A stretch of DNA of 64,000 nucleotides from Paenibacillus soyae (GCF_024623455.1 NZ_JANIPJ010000024.1:1-64000); one strand, 5' to 3'. Positions 53,264 to 63,360 are shown, counted from the first letter of the stretch. Numbers and translations are program-made. The notes: generated by a model from the sequence alone, not told the origin.

Positions 53264-56200
53264 GTGACAGCACTAAGACGAAGAACATGGAAGCAATGGC
53301 TATCCAGCATGACAGCCGCAGCTCTTCTATTCGGAGCCGTGCCGCAGGCTGGTTATGCGGAGGAAGCGGGCGGGAGCGCCGCTTCGGCGGTACCGCCGGT
53401 ATTGATAACGGAGCTTGTGCCGGATACGGCGAACGTAAGCGGCGTCAGCTCGGATGCGTACGAATTCATTGAGATTTACAACAATACCGATGAGGTGCTC
53501 GATTTCTCGCAATACAAGCTGTTCTACCGTTACCCGGACAAGGGACCTTCTGGCGACGTGCCGTGGCCGACCGTGGAGAAAGGCAGCGTCGATATTCCGG
53601 TGGGTGGATCCATCGTGCTTTGGGTCATCAATAGCGCCAACGGATCGGCGACAGAGGCGGATTTCAATACAAACTTCGGGGTGAGCCTCAAGGAAGGCGA
53701 AACGCTGTTCCGCTTGGAGGAAAGCGGCGGCATGGCGAACGGGTCGCCGCGCGACATGGTTGTGAAGGATCTTCAAGGCAACGAGGTGGTCGTCGCCTCT
53801 TACCAGAATGATGAGCAGACGAAACCGGACAAGGGCATCTTCTATACATACCCGACCGACGGTACCATTAACATGCGCATGGTCGCGGATCCAGGCACGG
53901 TGACGGCTACGCCCGGCAGCGTGACGGTCGATCAAGTGCCGTCGGAGCCGGTTCAGGGACCGGATCCGATTGAGAATACGCTTCCGGCTATCGCGGACAT
54001 CAGCCATGAGCAGGTTGCCGAAGGACTGGAAGTGTCGGCTGCGATTACGGATGCCGACGGTACGCTGCCGGAGGCGGTCTTGTATTATCGTACGGAATCG
54101 CAAACGCAATTTGCGTCGGTCATGATGCTGAAGAGCCCGGACGGAGATAGCTTCAAGGCGCTCGTTCCGGCATCGGCGCTTGTAGAAGAAACGCTGTACT
54201 ATTATATAGAAGCAGCGGATCAGGCGGGCAAAACGAAATCGGAGACGCAAACCGTACAAATCGAGCTTGGCGATTTCGATCCGCAATCGGCTCCTCCGCT
54301 TCTCGTGACGGAGATTGTGCCCGATTCCGCGAACGTTGGCTCCGGCGACGGTTACGAGTTCGTCGAAGTGTACAACAATACGGACAAGCCGATGAATCTG
54401 AAGGATTACAGGATCAAGTACCGGTATACGGATTCCGGTCCTTCCGCCGACGTTATCTGGCCGACGTCGACGGAGGATGTCGTCATTCCTTCCAAGCAGA
54501 GCGTTGTATTCTGGGTCATTAATGCCTATAACACGGCTTCGACGGCTGCCGATTTCAACACGAACTACGGCACTTCGCTCGAGGAAGGCGTCAATCTGTT
54601 CCGCATGTTCAGCGACGGCATGGCAAACGGCGGCAAACGGGGCATCGTTGTTGCCACCAATAGCGGCATCGAGGTATCGACCGTCTATTACGACAACGAC
54701 GAAGAGACCAAGGCGAATAAGGGAATCTTCTATCGCTATCCGGTCGACGGCACAGCGAACATGATCAAATACAGCGCAGGCCTTGAGGCCGCGACGCCGG
54801 GCGCCGTCGCTTCGCAGCAAGTGCCGGCCGTTCCGGTCACTGTCGCGGCGGACAGTGTCAATCCGGAAGTGACGGATTTGACGGCAGCGACGGAGGTCGA
54901 TCAGACGAACAACTTCGACATCGTAGCGGACGCGGCAGACGATATGCAGGTGAAGACGGTACTGCTCTACTACAAGGATGATAAGGAGAGCTCGTACACA
55001 AAACGTTATTTGACCCAGAGCTACAACGATTCGTTATTCCGTCAGACGATCTTCAGCCCTCAGCTGATCGGACGCAAGTATATCGAATATTATTTCGAGG
55101 TGTCCGACGGCACGAACGCAGTTGCGACGATGCCAAAGCGTGTTGCGATTTTGGGAGGACCGGAGCAAGCGGATCTTAGACTGAACGTGAAAGAAGGCGA
55201 AGTGCTGGCGGGCAGCAAAATCATTCGCGGCACGGGAGCGGGCGTTCCTTGGAGTGAGCTCACCATGTCAATCGGCGGCGATGAGCTGACAACCGGTACG
55301 TATTCCGCTCTGGAGAGCGGCGCCTACTTCGCGTTCGAGACGCAGGGCGTCAACTATTACTTCAAAAATGCAGTCGTGGTGGACGGCCAAATTATTCATA
55401 CGTTCCTCGACCCGATCGACAGCTGGTCGACACTGTCCATTCCGGTCTCGGCAGACGGACTGGAAGCGGGCGACAATGTCATCTCCATCTATGCCGGCTC
55501 GAAGTCCGGACCATTCGATGAGCGTCCGGAGGAGAACAAGGACGATTTCGAAATCCGGAATGTACGCCTCGTGCTGGCCGACGGAACGGAGCTGTACGAT
55601 CCGAATTACGCGAATCCGATGACGTCGCTGAAGATGGGCGACAGCTCGGGCAAAAACGAATTTATCGACTTCACGTTTACGCTGACGGCGGACAAGCTGG
55701 CTTCCAAGGCTTATCTCTGGGATACAAGGTCGGCGGAAGACGGGAACCACACGATTAGTTTGACACACAGCCAGAATGGCACGTTGACTCGCGACGTCAA
55801 GGTTGACAATACGGCGCCGATCATCGTGCCGACTGTCGAGAACGAAGAAGAGTATCGCGGCGAGTTCGTCATTGATGCGGCGGTTACCGATGAAATCGCT
55901 GGCGTCGAATCGGTACAGGCGACGCTGGATGGCAAGGCGGTCGAGCTGCCCATTGCGGCATCTTCGTCTGCTCTTGCCCCTGGCGAGCATGTGTTGGAAG
56001 TGAAGGCAGCCGATAAAGTGGGCAACCTTGCGGAATCTACCGTGACGTTCAGCGTGCCGGACGAGAATCCGGCGGCTCCGGTCGTCGTATCGCCGTTTCC
56101 CGGCAAGGATCGTGTAGGCGACAGGGCTGAGCTCACCGTTAAAGCGCAGGATCCTCTGGACGATCTGATGCGCGTCTCGTTCTTCCGCGGATACAAGTTC

Positions 56201-58915
56201 GACGCAAGCACGCAGGCCGGCTTCAAGGCTTATCGCGGCGCGGCGGACACGGAGCCTCCGAAGCAGGAGGTGCCTGGCGGCGAGACGGCTCTCGGCGCAG
56301 CAGATTATAAGCTGATCAGCAAGGATGACAACCAGTACCTGATCGACGACGCGACGGAGCAGTTCCCGTATCAGCGTTTCGAGATTACATTGGACCCGTC
56401 CGTGAAGGATACGGACCGCGTCGCCGTGAAGTGGCAGGGCAAGTCGCTTGAAGGCCGCAAGGTCAGTCTGTACGCGTGGTCGCCGGATGCCGGCAAGTGG
56501 CAACAGCTGGATACGATTATTGCGGGCAATGAGGAGTTCGAGCTCGGCTCGGAGGTAGCGGCAGGCGATTACCGTCACGAGGAGACGAACAAGATCAACC
56601 TGATGGTGCAGGATGAGCTGCCGGTATCGAACGACCCTTACGATTTCTCCTTCGTCTGGATGTCGGATACGCAATACTATTCGGAGACGTACTTCGAATA
56701 CTATCGCGACAACGTAAATTGGATCAAAAACAATCTGGATTCGCACAAAATCAAATATGTCATCCATACCGGAGACATTGTCGACGAGTCGGACAAGCTT
56801 TACCAGTGGGAAGAAGCGGATCGCAACATGAAGGTGCTGGACGACGCGGGCATTCCTTACGGCGTTCTTGCAGGCAACCATGATGTCGACCATCAGAAGG
56901 GCTCCTATGAAGACTATTGGAAGTGGTTCAGCGAGGACCGGTTCGTGAACCAGCCGACGTTCGGCGGCTCCTATCAGAACAACAGAGGCCACTACGATCT
57001 CGTGTCCGCGGGCGGCAATGACTTCATTATCGTCTACATGGGCTGGGGCCTCGCCGATGAAGAGATCGAATGGATGAACCAAGTGGTGAAGGATCACCCG
57101 AACCACAAGGCAATTATTGCGCTTCATGAATATTTGCTCGTGTCGGGCAACCGCGCCCCGATCGCGGACAAGGTGTACGAGCAGGTCGTGCTGCCGAACA
57201 AAAACGTGTTCGCGACGCTGTCCGGCCATTACCATGACGCCGAGCTGAAGACGGACGAGATCGACGACGACGGCGACGGCGCGGCGGACCGCAAGGTGTA
57301 CCAGATGCTGGCCGATTACCAAGGAGCGGAAGACGGCGGCCTCGGCTATATCCGTCTGATGCAATTCGACATGGCGAACGATAAGCTGCACATCAAGACG
57401 TATTCGCCTACGTTGGACGACTACAACTATTACGACCCTGTCGCGTATCCGGGCAAGGACGAGTTCTCGCTTGATCTGGAGCTGGATGCCGAGACGAAGC
57501 GGGTCGCGACCGACTACTTCGGCGTGCAGGTGTACACCGACGAGCAAATCGGCGAAACGAAGGAAGCGGCAAGCGGAGCGAATGCGACGGTCGAGTGGTC
57601 CGGTCTTGATGCGGACGCCGCCTACGAATGGTATGCGGTAGCGGAGGACGACTACACGGGCGTTGGCCGTTCGGACGTATGGCGTTTCTACACGGGTGAA
57701 GGCCCTGCGGAAGAAGAGACGCCTGTCGTTACGTCGCCGCCTGTTACGGTGGAGCCGAAGCCTGAAGTGGGCAAGGGAATCGTCGCCTTGCAGCCGAAGT
57801 CCGGAAACCGTTATGAGCTCGGGGCGGATACGGTGAAGGATGCGATCAAGAGCGCAGCGAACGACGAGTTCATTCAAATTAAGCTTGAAGGAAACGGTAC
57901 TGCGTCGGGAACGGTCGAGCTTCAGCTGCCGGCGGAGGCGATGGCCGACCTCCAGAAGAATGGCAAAGGCATGAAGCTGACGTTCTCGGGTCTTGAGATC
58001 GAATATCCGGCCGGCGTCATCCCTGCGGGCGCGCTGGGACAAGGCGTGATGGTGTCGCTGAAGATCAGTACAAAGCCGGGCGACGAGGCGGATCGAGAGC
58101 TGGAGGATGAGGCTCTTCGGCCGACGGCTATCGTGTTCCATCTGGAGTTGGCAGCGACTAGCAGGGACGGTCAAACCACTTCGATTCACGAGCTGGGCGG
58201 CAAAGTGCGCGTGTCGAGACAATTGACCGAGGAAGAGAAGAAGGCATTGGACACGGATTACGCCGGCGTCTACTATCTGGACGGAGAGAACGCACATTAT
58301 ATGGGCGGCACGTTCGAGGACGGCGCGGTGACGTTCGAGACGGACCATTTCTCCGGCTTCGCAGTGATGGAGTACCGCAAATCGTTCGACGACATGGCCG
58401 GTCACTGGGCGGAGTCTTATGTCGGCAAGCTGGCGGCGAAGCACGCCGTGACGGGGATTGATTCGTCCACATTCGCGCCGGAACGCGACGTGAAGCGCGC
58501 GGACTTCGCGGTAATCGCCGTGAAGGCGCTCGGATTCCTCGGGCTGGAGACGGACGGGTCAACGTTCGCGGATGTCGCGGAGGACAAGTATTATGCGGCA
58601 TACGTGGAGAAAGCCTACGAGCTTGGGCTCGTAACGGGTTATGAGGACAAATTCCGTCCGGAAGACACGATCTCCCGCGAAGAAGCGACCGTTATTCTGA
58701 TGAGGATTCACGAGCTGCTGCAAGGCAAAAAATCTTCTTCGGCGGACGGGCAGTCGTTCGCGGATATGGCGGAGGCCTCCGACTGGGCGACAGATGCGAT
58801 CGTCCAAGCGAGCGCGCTTGGCCTCGTGAGCGGCAAGCCGGGCGGCTTGTTCGATCCGCATGCGGACGTGAAGCGGGCCGAGATCGCGAAGATGATCTGG
58901 CTGGCGCTTCAATAG
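53264..58915 (+). CDS. S-layer-anchored multidomain surface protein: lamin-tail x2, metallophosphoesterase, SLH x3
   Basis: An 1883-residue exported protein. Signal peptide (1-~31, AALLFGAVPQAGYAEE). Two lamin-tail-like domains (about 44-215 and 343-525, both opening LITELVPD/LVTEIVPD and YEF(I/V)E(I/V)YNNTD). Ig-like modules (about 230-325, 540-640, 850-930). Calcineurin-type metallophosphoesterase (about 1125-1380) with MSDTQ, GDIVD, GNHD and GHYHD motifs all intact. Fibronectin-like segment, a domain at ~1500-1700, then three SLH domains (about 1707-1883) that anchor it to wall polymer. Predicted cell-surface phosphatase or nuclease. GTG start nine bases after AGGAGTG. Confidence 0.93.
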   Translation: MTALRRRTWKQWLSSMTAAALLFGAVPQAGYAEEAGGSAASAVPPVLITELVPDTANVSGVSSDAYEFIEIYNNTDEVLDFSQYKLFYRYPDKGPSGDVPWPTVEKGSVDIPVGGSIVLWVINSANGSATEADFNTNFGVSLKEGETLFRLEESGGMANGSPRDMVVKDLQGNEVVVASYQNDEQTKPDKGIFYTYPTDGTINMRMVADPGTVTATPGSVTVDQVPSEPVQGPDPIENTLPAIADISHEQVAEGLEVSAAITDADGTLPEAVLYYRTESQTQFASVMMLKSPDGDSFKALVPASALVEETLYYYIEAADQAGKTKSETQTVQIELGDFDPQSAPPLLVTEIVPDSANVGSGDGYEFVEVYNNTDKPMNLKDYRIKYRYTDSGPSADVIWPTSTEDVVIPSKQSVVFWVINAYNTASTAADFNTNYGTSLEEGVNLFRMFSDGMANGGKRGIVVATNSGIEVSTVYYDNDEETKANKGIFYRYPVDGTANMIKYSAGLEAATPGAVASQQVPAVPVTVAADSVNPEVTDLTAATEVDQTNNFDIVADAADDMQVKTVLLYYKDDKESSYTKRYLTQSYNDSLFRQTIFSPQLIGRKYIEYYFEVSDGTNAVATMPKRVAILGGPEQADLRLNVKEGEVLAGSKIIRGTGAGVPWSELTMSIGGDELTTGTYSALESGAYFAFETQGVNYYFKNAVVVDGQIIHTFLDPIDSWSTLSIPVSADGLEAGDNVISIYAGSKSGPFDERPEENKDDFEIRNVRLVLADGTELYDPNYANPMTSLKMGDSSGKNEFIDFTFTLTADKLASKAYLWDTRSAEDGNHTISLTHSQNGTLTRDVKVDNTAPIIVPTVENEEEYRGEFVIDAAVTDEIAGVESVQATLDGKAVELPIAASSSALAPGEHVLEVKAADKVGNLAESTVTFSVPDENPAAPVVVSPFPGKDRVGDRAELTVKAQDPLDDLMRVSFFRGYKFDASTQAGFKAYRGAADTEPPKQEVPGGETALGAADYKLISKDDNQYLIDDATEQFPYQRFEITLDPSVKDTDRVAVKWQGKSLEGRKVSLYAWSPDAGKWQQLDTIIAGNEEFELGSEVAAGDYRHEETNKINLMVQDELPVSNDPYDFSFVWMSDTQYYSETYFEYYRDNVNWIKNNLDSHKIKYVIHTGDIVDESDKLYQWEEADRNMKVLDDAGIPYGVLAGNHDVDHQKGSYEDYWKWFSEDRFVNQPTFGGSYQNNRGHYDLVSAGGNDFIIVYMGWGLADEEIEWMNQVVKDHPNHKAIIALHEYLLVSGNRAPIADKVYEQVVLPNKNVFATLSGHYHDAELKTDEIDDDGDGAADRKVYQMLADYQGAEDGGLGYIRLMQFDMANDKLHIKTYSPTLDDYNYYDPVAYPGKDEFSLDLELDAETKRVATDYFGVQVYTDEQIGETKEAASGANATVEWSGLDADAAYEWYAVAEDDYTGVGRSDVWRFYTGEGPAEEETPVVTSPPVTVEPKPEVGKGIVALQPKSGNRYELGADTVKDAIKSAANDEFIQIKLEGNGTASGTVELQLPAEAMADLQKNGKGMKLTFSGLEIEYPAGVIPAGALGQGVMVSLKISTKPGDEADRELEDEALRPTAIVFHLELAATSRDGQTTSIHELGGKVRVSRQLTEEEKKALDTDYAGVYYLDGENAHYMGGTFEDGAVTFETDHFSGFAVMEYRKSFDDMAGHWAESYVGKLAAKHAVTGIDSSTFAPERDVKRADFAVIAVKALGFLGLETDGSTFADVAEDKYYAAYVEKAYELGLVTGYEDKFRPEDTISREEATVILMRIHELLQGKKSSSADGQSFADMAEASDWATDAIVQASALGLVSGKPGGLFDPHADVKRAEIAKMIWLALQ

Positions 58916-58923
58916 CAAATGAG

Positions 58924-58969
58924 AAGGGACGATCTATCGGCGAAATGCCGAAGGATCGTCCCTTTTTAC
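58924..58969 (+). terminator. SLH gene terminator
   Basis: AAGGGACGATC / GATCGTCCCTT with an inner TCGGC...GCCGA stem, followed by TTT. Confidence 0.88.
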
Positions 58970-59057
58970 ATACAGGAAGAATGCTGCAAAAACGCAGGAT
59001 TTAAAGCAGTGTCAAGCAGGAGCGGCAGCAATGCTGCAAATCTGCATCAGTTTCCGC

Positions 59058-59176
59058 GAGACTCCTCCCATTTGCCTATCCATTCCTATCATTTCCTGCA
59101 TTTTCTGCATCATTTTCTATGAGACTCCTCCTATTTGCCTATCCATTCCTATCATTTCCTGCACTTTTTGCACCAA
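59058..59176. repeat. Two-copy 63-bp tandem repeat
   Basis: GAGACTCCTCC-ATTTGCC-TATCCATTCC and the next ~35 bases occur at 59058 and again at 59121 with few differences (for example CCCATT versus CCTATT). The preceding CTGCATCAGTTTCCGC resembles the junction CTGCATCATTTTCTAT, hinting at an older third unit. Rich in CTGCA words. Confidence 0.8.
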
Positions 59177-59227
59177 TTAAGCGAAATTGACCGACTTATA
59201 TCGAAAAATGATGCATAATCGCATCAA

Positions 59228-59267
59228 AACCCCAGACTATCCCTTCGAAGGGGAAACGTCTGGGGTT
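59228..59267 (-). terminator. DJ-1 gene terminator (- strand)
   Basis: AACCCCAGAC / GTCTGGGGTT stem with inner CCCTTCGAAGGG; on the - strand followed by TTGATGC. Lies 17 bp beyond the stop codon. Confidence 0.8.
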
Positions 59268-59283
59268 GTTAACGTCTCGGCTA

Positions 59284-59883
59284 TTACACCGCCAACGTGC
59301 CGTCCGCCGAGCGGCTTGTCTCCTCTTGGCGAACCAGCTTCAGAAACTCCCGCATGAAGCCGGGCAGATCCGGCCAAGCGTGGCCGCTGACAAGCTTGCC
59401 GTCGGCGTGCAGCGTCTCGTCCGCGTAGATGGCGCCGATCCGCTCTACATCCGGCCGGACGGCGTTATAGCAGGTCATCGTGCGGCCCTCGAAGTAGCTC
59501 GTGTCCGCTAGCGACAGGAACACCTGGGCACCGTGGCAGATCGCGGCGACCGGCTTGTCCGCGTCGAGGAAATGCTGCACGATCCGCGGCAGCTCCGGAT
59601 TCGTGCGGATGTACTCCGGCGCTCGGCCGCCCGGGATGACAAGGGCGATATAGTCGGCAGGGTCGACATCGGCGAAGGCGATATGCGAGGGCAGCTGATG
59701 GGCGGGCTTCTCCGTATACGTCTCCCATCCCTCTATGAAATCATGGACGACGGTGTACAGCGTTTTTTTGGTCGGGGATGCTATGACGGCATCGTAGCCT
59801 TCCTCCAGCAGGCGGTAATAAGGGTAATAAACCTCCAGCACTTCCGCTCCGTCTCCGGTCAGAATCAGAACTTTGTTCGGCAT
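59284..59883 (-). CDS. DJ-1/PfpI family protein
   Basis: A 199-residue class I glutamine-amidotransferase-like protein with the nucleophile elbow AICHGAQVFLS (Cys about 107) and VIPGGRAPEYIR oxyanion region, conserved Glu near the N-terminus (GDGAEVLE). The family includes proteases, deglycases and chaperones; the activity here is open. ATG 59883 after AAAGGAGTG; a longer frame upstream overlaps the promoter. Confidence 0.9.
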   Translation of the reverse strand: MPNKVLILTGDGAEVLEVYYPYYRLLEEGYDAVIASPTKKTLYTVVHDFIEGWETYTEKPAHQLPSHIAFADVDPADYIALVIPGGRAPEYIRTNPELPRIVQHFLDADKPVAAICHGAQVFLSLADTSYFEGRTMTCYNAVRPDVERIGAIYADETLHADGKLVSGHAWPDLPGFMREFLKLVRQEETSRSADGTLAV

Positions 59884-59922
59884 GCGCTCACTCCTTTGGA
59901 TAATAAGGTAGCATACGATTTT

Positions 59923-59951
59923 ATTATGAATCCCCTCCCAAAACTTGTAAA
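59923..59951 (-). promoter_or_regulatory. DJ-1 gene promoter
   Basis: On the - strand TTTACA, 17 bp, CATAAT, 40 bp before the ATG. Confidence 0.55.
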
Positions 59952-60036
59952 TCAAGCCGAGGTCGCAAGGCCGAATCTCCTATCTCCCCTCGAATCTTGT
60001 CTAATCGACTCGGATGTGAGGAGCGGCCGTCCGCTA

Positions 60037-60045
60037 TGCTATAAT
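60037..60045 (+). promoter_or_regulatory. Extended -10 promoter of yabS
   Basis: TGC-TATAAT; the -35 (TGAGGA) is not recognisable. It leaves a ~120-nt leader holding a direct repeat (GATAGAATAGAGCG / GATAGAGAGCG). Confidence 0.5.
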
Positions 60046-60170
60046 GATTCTGACCTGAAGAGAGACGTCGAAGGGGGCACAAATGATAGAATAGAGCGTT
60101 TATCTCTCACCAAACGGGCAAAGCTGATAGAGAGCGTTCCATCAAGCTTTGTGACGGAGGGATAACGACA

Positions 60171-60935
60171 ATGAAACAAATATTACTCATAACCGACGGC
60201 TGCTCCAACGTGGGCATGAGTCCGATCGTGGCCGCGGCGCATGCCAAGGCGGAGGGCATCAACGTCAACGTGGTTGGCGTGCTCGATCAAGGGGACGTAG
60301 GAGAGCTCGGCGCCGCGGAGATCGAAGAGATCGCGCGAGCGGGAGGCGGCTTAAGCCGTATGGTCAACATGCGCCAGCTGTCGCAGACGGTGCAGATGAT
60401 GACGAGGAAGACGGTCGTTCAGACGATCCAGCTGGCCGTGCAGAAGGAGCTGAAGCACGTGCTGGGCAACGGCTCGATCGAAGCGCTGCCGCCGGAGAAG
60501 CGCGGCGAGGTCGTGCGCGTAATCGATGAGCTTGGGGAAACCTCGGGCCTGCAGGTGGCGCTTCTCATCGACGCCAGCGCGAGCATGAAGCCGAAGCTCG
60601 CCGCCGTGGAGGAAGCGATCCGCGATTTGATGCTTAGCTTGCAGGCAAGGCAGGGTAAAAGTGAAATAGCGGTGTTCCACTTCCCCGGCACCCGGCATGG
60701 GGACGACTGCATCATGGACCTAGCATGGACAAGCCATTTGAACGGCGTGCATTCGATCTTTCCGAAGCTGCAGATGGGGGGCACGACGCCGACCGGCCCC
60801 GCGATCATGCATGTCGTGGAATTTTACCGCCAGGGTCAAGGCCAGGGCAGCGTGCACGATTACGGTGCGATGGGCGATTATGGCCGAAGAGGAAGACAGG
60901 AAACGGATGGGATGATGGGTGACTACGTCGTTTAA
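60171..60935 (+). CDS. yabS: VWA-domain protein YabS
   Basis: A 254-residue protein with a von Willebrand factor A-like domain: LLIDASASMKPKL (about 129-141) is the DxSxS metal site, with a conserved Thr in GGTTPTGPAIM. The N-terminal third (ILLITDGCSNVGMSP) resembles another VWA half. YabS is a conserved sporulation-era gene next to the kinase YabT; function is not established. It overlaps yabT by 17 bases. Confidence 0.9.
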   Translation: MKQILLITDGCSNVGMSPIVAAAHAKAEGINVNVVGVLDQGDVGELGAAEIEEIARAGGGLSRMVNMRQLSQTVQMMTRKTVVQTIQLAVQKELKHVLGNGSIEALPPEKRGEVVRVIDELGETSGLQVALLIDASASMKPKLAAVEEAIRDLMLSLQARQGKSEIAVFHFPGTRHGDDCIMDLAWTSHLNGVHSIFPKLQMGGTTPTGPAIMHVVEFYRQGQGQGSVHDYGAMGDYGRRGRQETDGMMGDYVV

Positions 60936-61845
60936 GCTGGAGCTGCGGCGCGGAAGCGTCGTCGTCGGCAAATGGAAGCTCGGCCGGTATCGCGTCGAGC
61001 GGCTATTGGGTGAAGGAGCCAATGGGAAGGTGTACCTCGTGCAGAGAGACCGGGAATGGCTGGCCATGAAGGTCGGCGCGGACGCCGTCGATCTGCAGTC
61101 GGAGATCAATGTCATGAAGTCGCTGGACAAGCAGAAGAGCCACGGCGCGGAGCCGTTCCTGTACGACGTAGACGATCTGTACGGCCCGGACGGCCGCGAA
61201 TATTCGTTCTACATCATGAGATACGTCAGAGGCACGACGCTCGCGAGCTATCTGAAGGAGCAGGGCGCCGAATGGTTTCCGCTCGTCGGCCTGAATCTGC
61301 TAGGCAAGCTGGCGAAGCTCCACCGGGCGGGGTGGGTATTCGGCGACCTCAAGGTGGAGAACGTGATGGTGGCCGACTACGGGCATGTCGAGCTAGTCGA
61401 TTACGGAGGCGTGACGGCGGTAGGCAAAAGCATTCGGCAGTTCACGGAAATTTACGATCGCGGCTATTGGAACTCCGGACCGCGCTCGGCGGATCCGAAG
61501 TACGATCTGTTCTCCTTCGCCGTGTTATGCATCCAGCTCCACGAGCCGAAGCGCCTTCATGCGCTGACGAAGGAGCTGCTTCCCCAGAACCGGTCGATGG
61601 ACGAGCTGATGGAGATTGCTCAGGGAAGCGCGGCGCTGAAGCCAGTGCTCGGCTGGCTGCGGCGGGCCATGGCCGGCGAGTTCGCGAATGCCTCGGAAGG
61701 GGCGGAAGCCTGGCGCGTCTTGCTTCACAGACGGGAAACAAGGCGGAGCGCCTCCATACCCGGCTGGCTGAAGGGACTCGCCGCTACGTCGGGTTTGCTG
61801 CTGGCCGCCTCGATTTTCTGGTTGGTCATCAACATCTTTCTGTAG
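60919..61845 (+). CDS. yabT: Serine/threonine protein kinase YabT
   Basis: A 308-residue Hanks-type kinase: glycine loop GEGANGKVYLV (about 31-41), ATP lysine in AMKVG (about 51), catalytic loop VFGDLKVENVM with HRD replaced by FGD (about 139-149), and DYG for DFG (about 157). A C-terminal membrane helix (about 286-307). B. subtilis YabT is a DNA-activated septal kinase that phosphorylates RecA and others. GTG start inside yabS. Confidence 0.93.
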   Translation: MTTSFKLELRRGSVVVGKWKLGRYRVERLLGEGANGKVYLVQRDREWLAMKVGADAVDLQSEINVMKSLDKQKSHGAEPFLYDVDDLYGPDGREYSFYIMRYVRGTTLASYLKEQGAEWFPLVGLNLLGKLAKLHRAGWVFGDLKVENVMVADYGHVELVDYGGVTAVGKSIRQFTEIYDRGYWNSGPRSADPKYDLFSFAVLCIQLHEPKRLHALTKELLPQNRSMDELMEIAQGSAALKPVLGWLRRAMAGEFANASEGAEAWRVLLHRRETRRSASIPGWLKGLAATSGLLLAASIFWLVINIFL

Positions 61846-61896
61846 AGCGCGCGGTCGCGCTTAGCATCGCTTGGATAGAGGAGGCATTGCCAAAAC

Positions 61897-63309
61897 ATGT
61901 TACATCCGCTTGAGCAGGAGCTGGCCCGGGAGGCGGCTGCCAAGGGCCTATGGCGCCGGGGAGACCGGCTTATCGTCGCCGTGTCCGGCGGCCCGGATTC
62001 GATGGCGCTTCTGCATATGCTTCATGTGCTGGCTCGCGAGCAGGAGCTGACGCTGACGGCGGCCCATGTCAATCACGGCTTCCGGGGTGCGGAATCCGCC
62101 CGAGAGCTGGAGACGGTTAAGGCGTATGCGGGGTCTCTCGGGCTGGCATGCGAGACCGTCACCATGGATCTGCCCACTTATATAGAAGAAAACCGGTTGA
62201 ACCTGCAGTCGGCCGCGCGGGAGAAGCGGTATGCGTTCCTGCTGGAAGTGGCGGCCCGGCACGGGGCCGAACGGATCGCGCTGGCCCATCATGCGGATGA
62301 CCAGGCGGAGACGGTATTGATGCGGTTGATTCGGGGATCGGGCTTGACCGGACTGTCGGGAATGAGCAGCATGCGCGCCGAAAAAAATGTGGAACTCGTT
62401 AGGCCGCTGCTTCGTATGAACAAGTCAGACCTTCTTCGCTATTGCGAGGAGCACGACATACCTTATTGCGCGGACAGCAGTAATCAAGAGCGGTACTACT
62501 TCCGCAATACGATACGTCTCGACGTCATTCCCTATCTCTCGCAGTATAATCCCCAGCTGCCGCTATCGCTGCAGAGATTGGCGGAGGTGGCGGGAGCGGA
62601 GGATGACTTCATGGCGCGGCAGACGTCGGATTTGTTCGACCGGCTCGTGACTCGGAAGGACGGGGAATTCGCCATCGGCTGCTCGGTGCTGAGGGGTCTC
62701 CACGTCGCTTTACAAAGGAGATTGATTAAACTAATATTAAGTTATCTTTCGCAGGAAACGGAAAATCTAACCTATGGCAGCGTGGAGACGATGCGTCTGG
62801 CGGCATCCGAAGCGGCGCCCGCCACTTGGCGGATGGACGCGAGCGGCGGCATAAGGTGCATCAGGGAATACGAGACGATGCGCTGGATAGGCGTGAGGGA
62901 CGTGTGGGAGGCTGGCGAACCGTTCGATCTGACCGTCCCCGAGGGGATGGAAGAGCTTGGCGGATTGCCGGACGGCTGGAGATTTCGGCTGGAATGGCTG
63001 GATGGCGCTCAAGGGAAGCCGCATTCGAGGCTGGAAGCCTGCTTCGACGCGGATCAGCTCAGCTACCCTCTTCATGTGCGCAGCAGACTGCCGGGAGACC
63101 GGATTCATGTTTTAGGATTAAATGGTTCGAAAAAAGTGCAAGATATGTTCGTTGACGAGAAGATACCGCCTTCGAGAAGAGAGCAGTATCCGCTGCTGTG
63201 CGATTCGGCCGGCCGGCTTCTGTGGATTCCGGGCGTTCGCCGCTCCTCGCATGCCTTGACTGGCAGCGATAGCCGGAGAGTGCTGCGCATCACGGCCTTC
63301 AACGAATAA
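61897..63309 (+). CDS. tilS: tRNA(Ile)-lysidine synthase
   Basis: A 470-residue ATP-dependent enzyme making lysidine at C34 of tRNA-Ile(CAU). The PP-loop VAVSGGPDSMALLH (about 27-40), HVNHGFRGAES, HHADDQAETVLMRLIRGSGLTGL and the C-terminal TilS domain are all present. AGGAGG upstream. Essential; between yabT and hpt as in B. subtilis. Confidence 0.96.
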   Translation: MLHPLEQELAREAAAKGLWRRGDRLIVAVSGGPDSMALLHMLHVLAREQELTLTAAHVNHGFRGAESARELETVKAYAGSLGLACETVTMDLPTYIEENRLNLQSAAREKRYAFLLEVAARHGAERIALAHHADDQAETVLMRLIRGSGLTGLSGMSSMRAEKNVELVRPLLRMNKSDLLRYCEEHDIPYCADSSNQERYYFRNTIRLDVIPYLSQYNPQLPLSLQRLAEVAGAEDDFMARQTSDLFDRLVTRKDGEFAIGCSVLRGLHVALQRRLIKLILSYLSQETENLTYGSVETMRLAASEAAPATWRMDASGGIRCIREYETMRWIGVRDVWEAGEPFDLTVPEGMEELGGLPDGWRFRLEWLDGAQGKPHSRLEACFDADQLSYPLHVRSRLPGDRIHVLGLNGSKKVQDMFVDEKIPPSRREQYPLLCDSAGRLLWIPGVRRSSHALTGSDSRRVLRITAFNE

Positions 63310-63360
63310 GCGGCAGGGGTTCACACATAAACATAGGTATAGCGTGGGAGGATTTGAACT

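Larger units (their letters stand above)
58916..59283. other. Gene-free 368-bp spacer after the SLH gene
   Basis: Contains the SLH terminator, a degenerate 63-bp tandem repeat and the terminator of the convergent DJ-1 gene. A 67-codon frame at 58919 is built from these and is not a gene. Confidence 0.7.

Noticed and set aside
55268..58444. 1058-codon open frame antisense to the SLH gene
   Set aside because: A shadow produced by GC-rich codon bias of the sense gene; Arg/Leu/His-rich with no start signal. The same applies to the long antisense frames in mfd and the cyclase gene.
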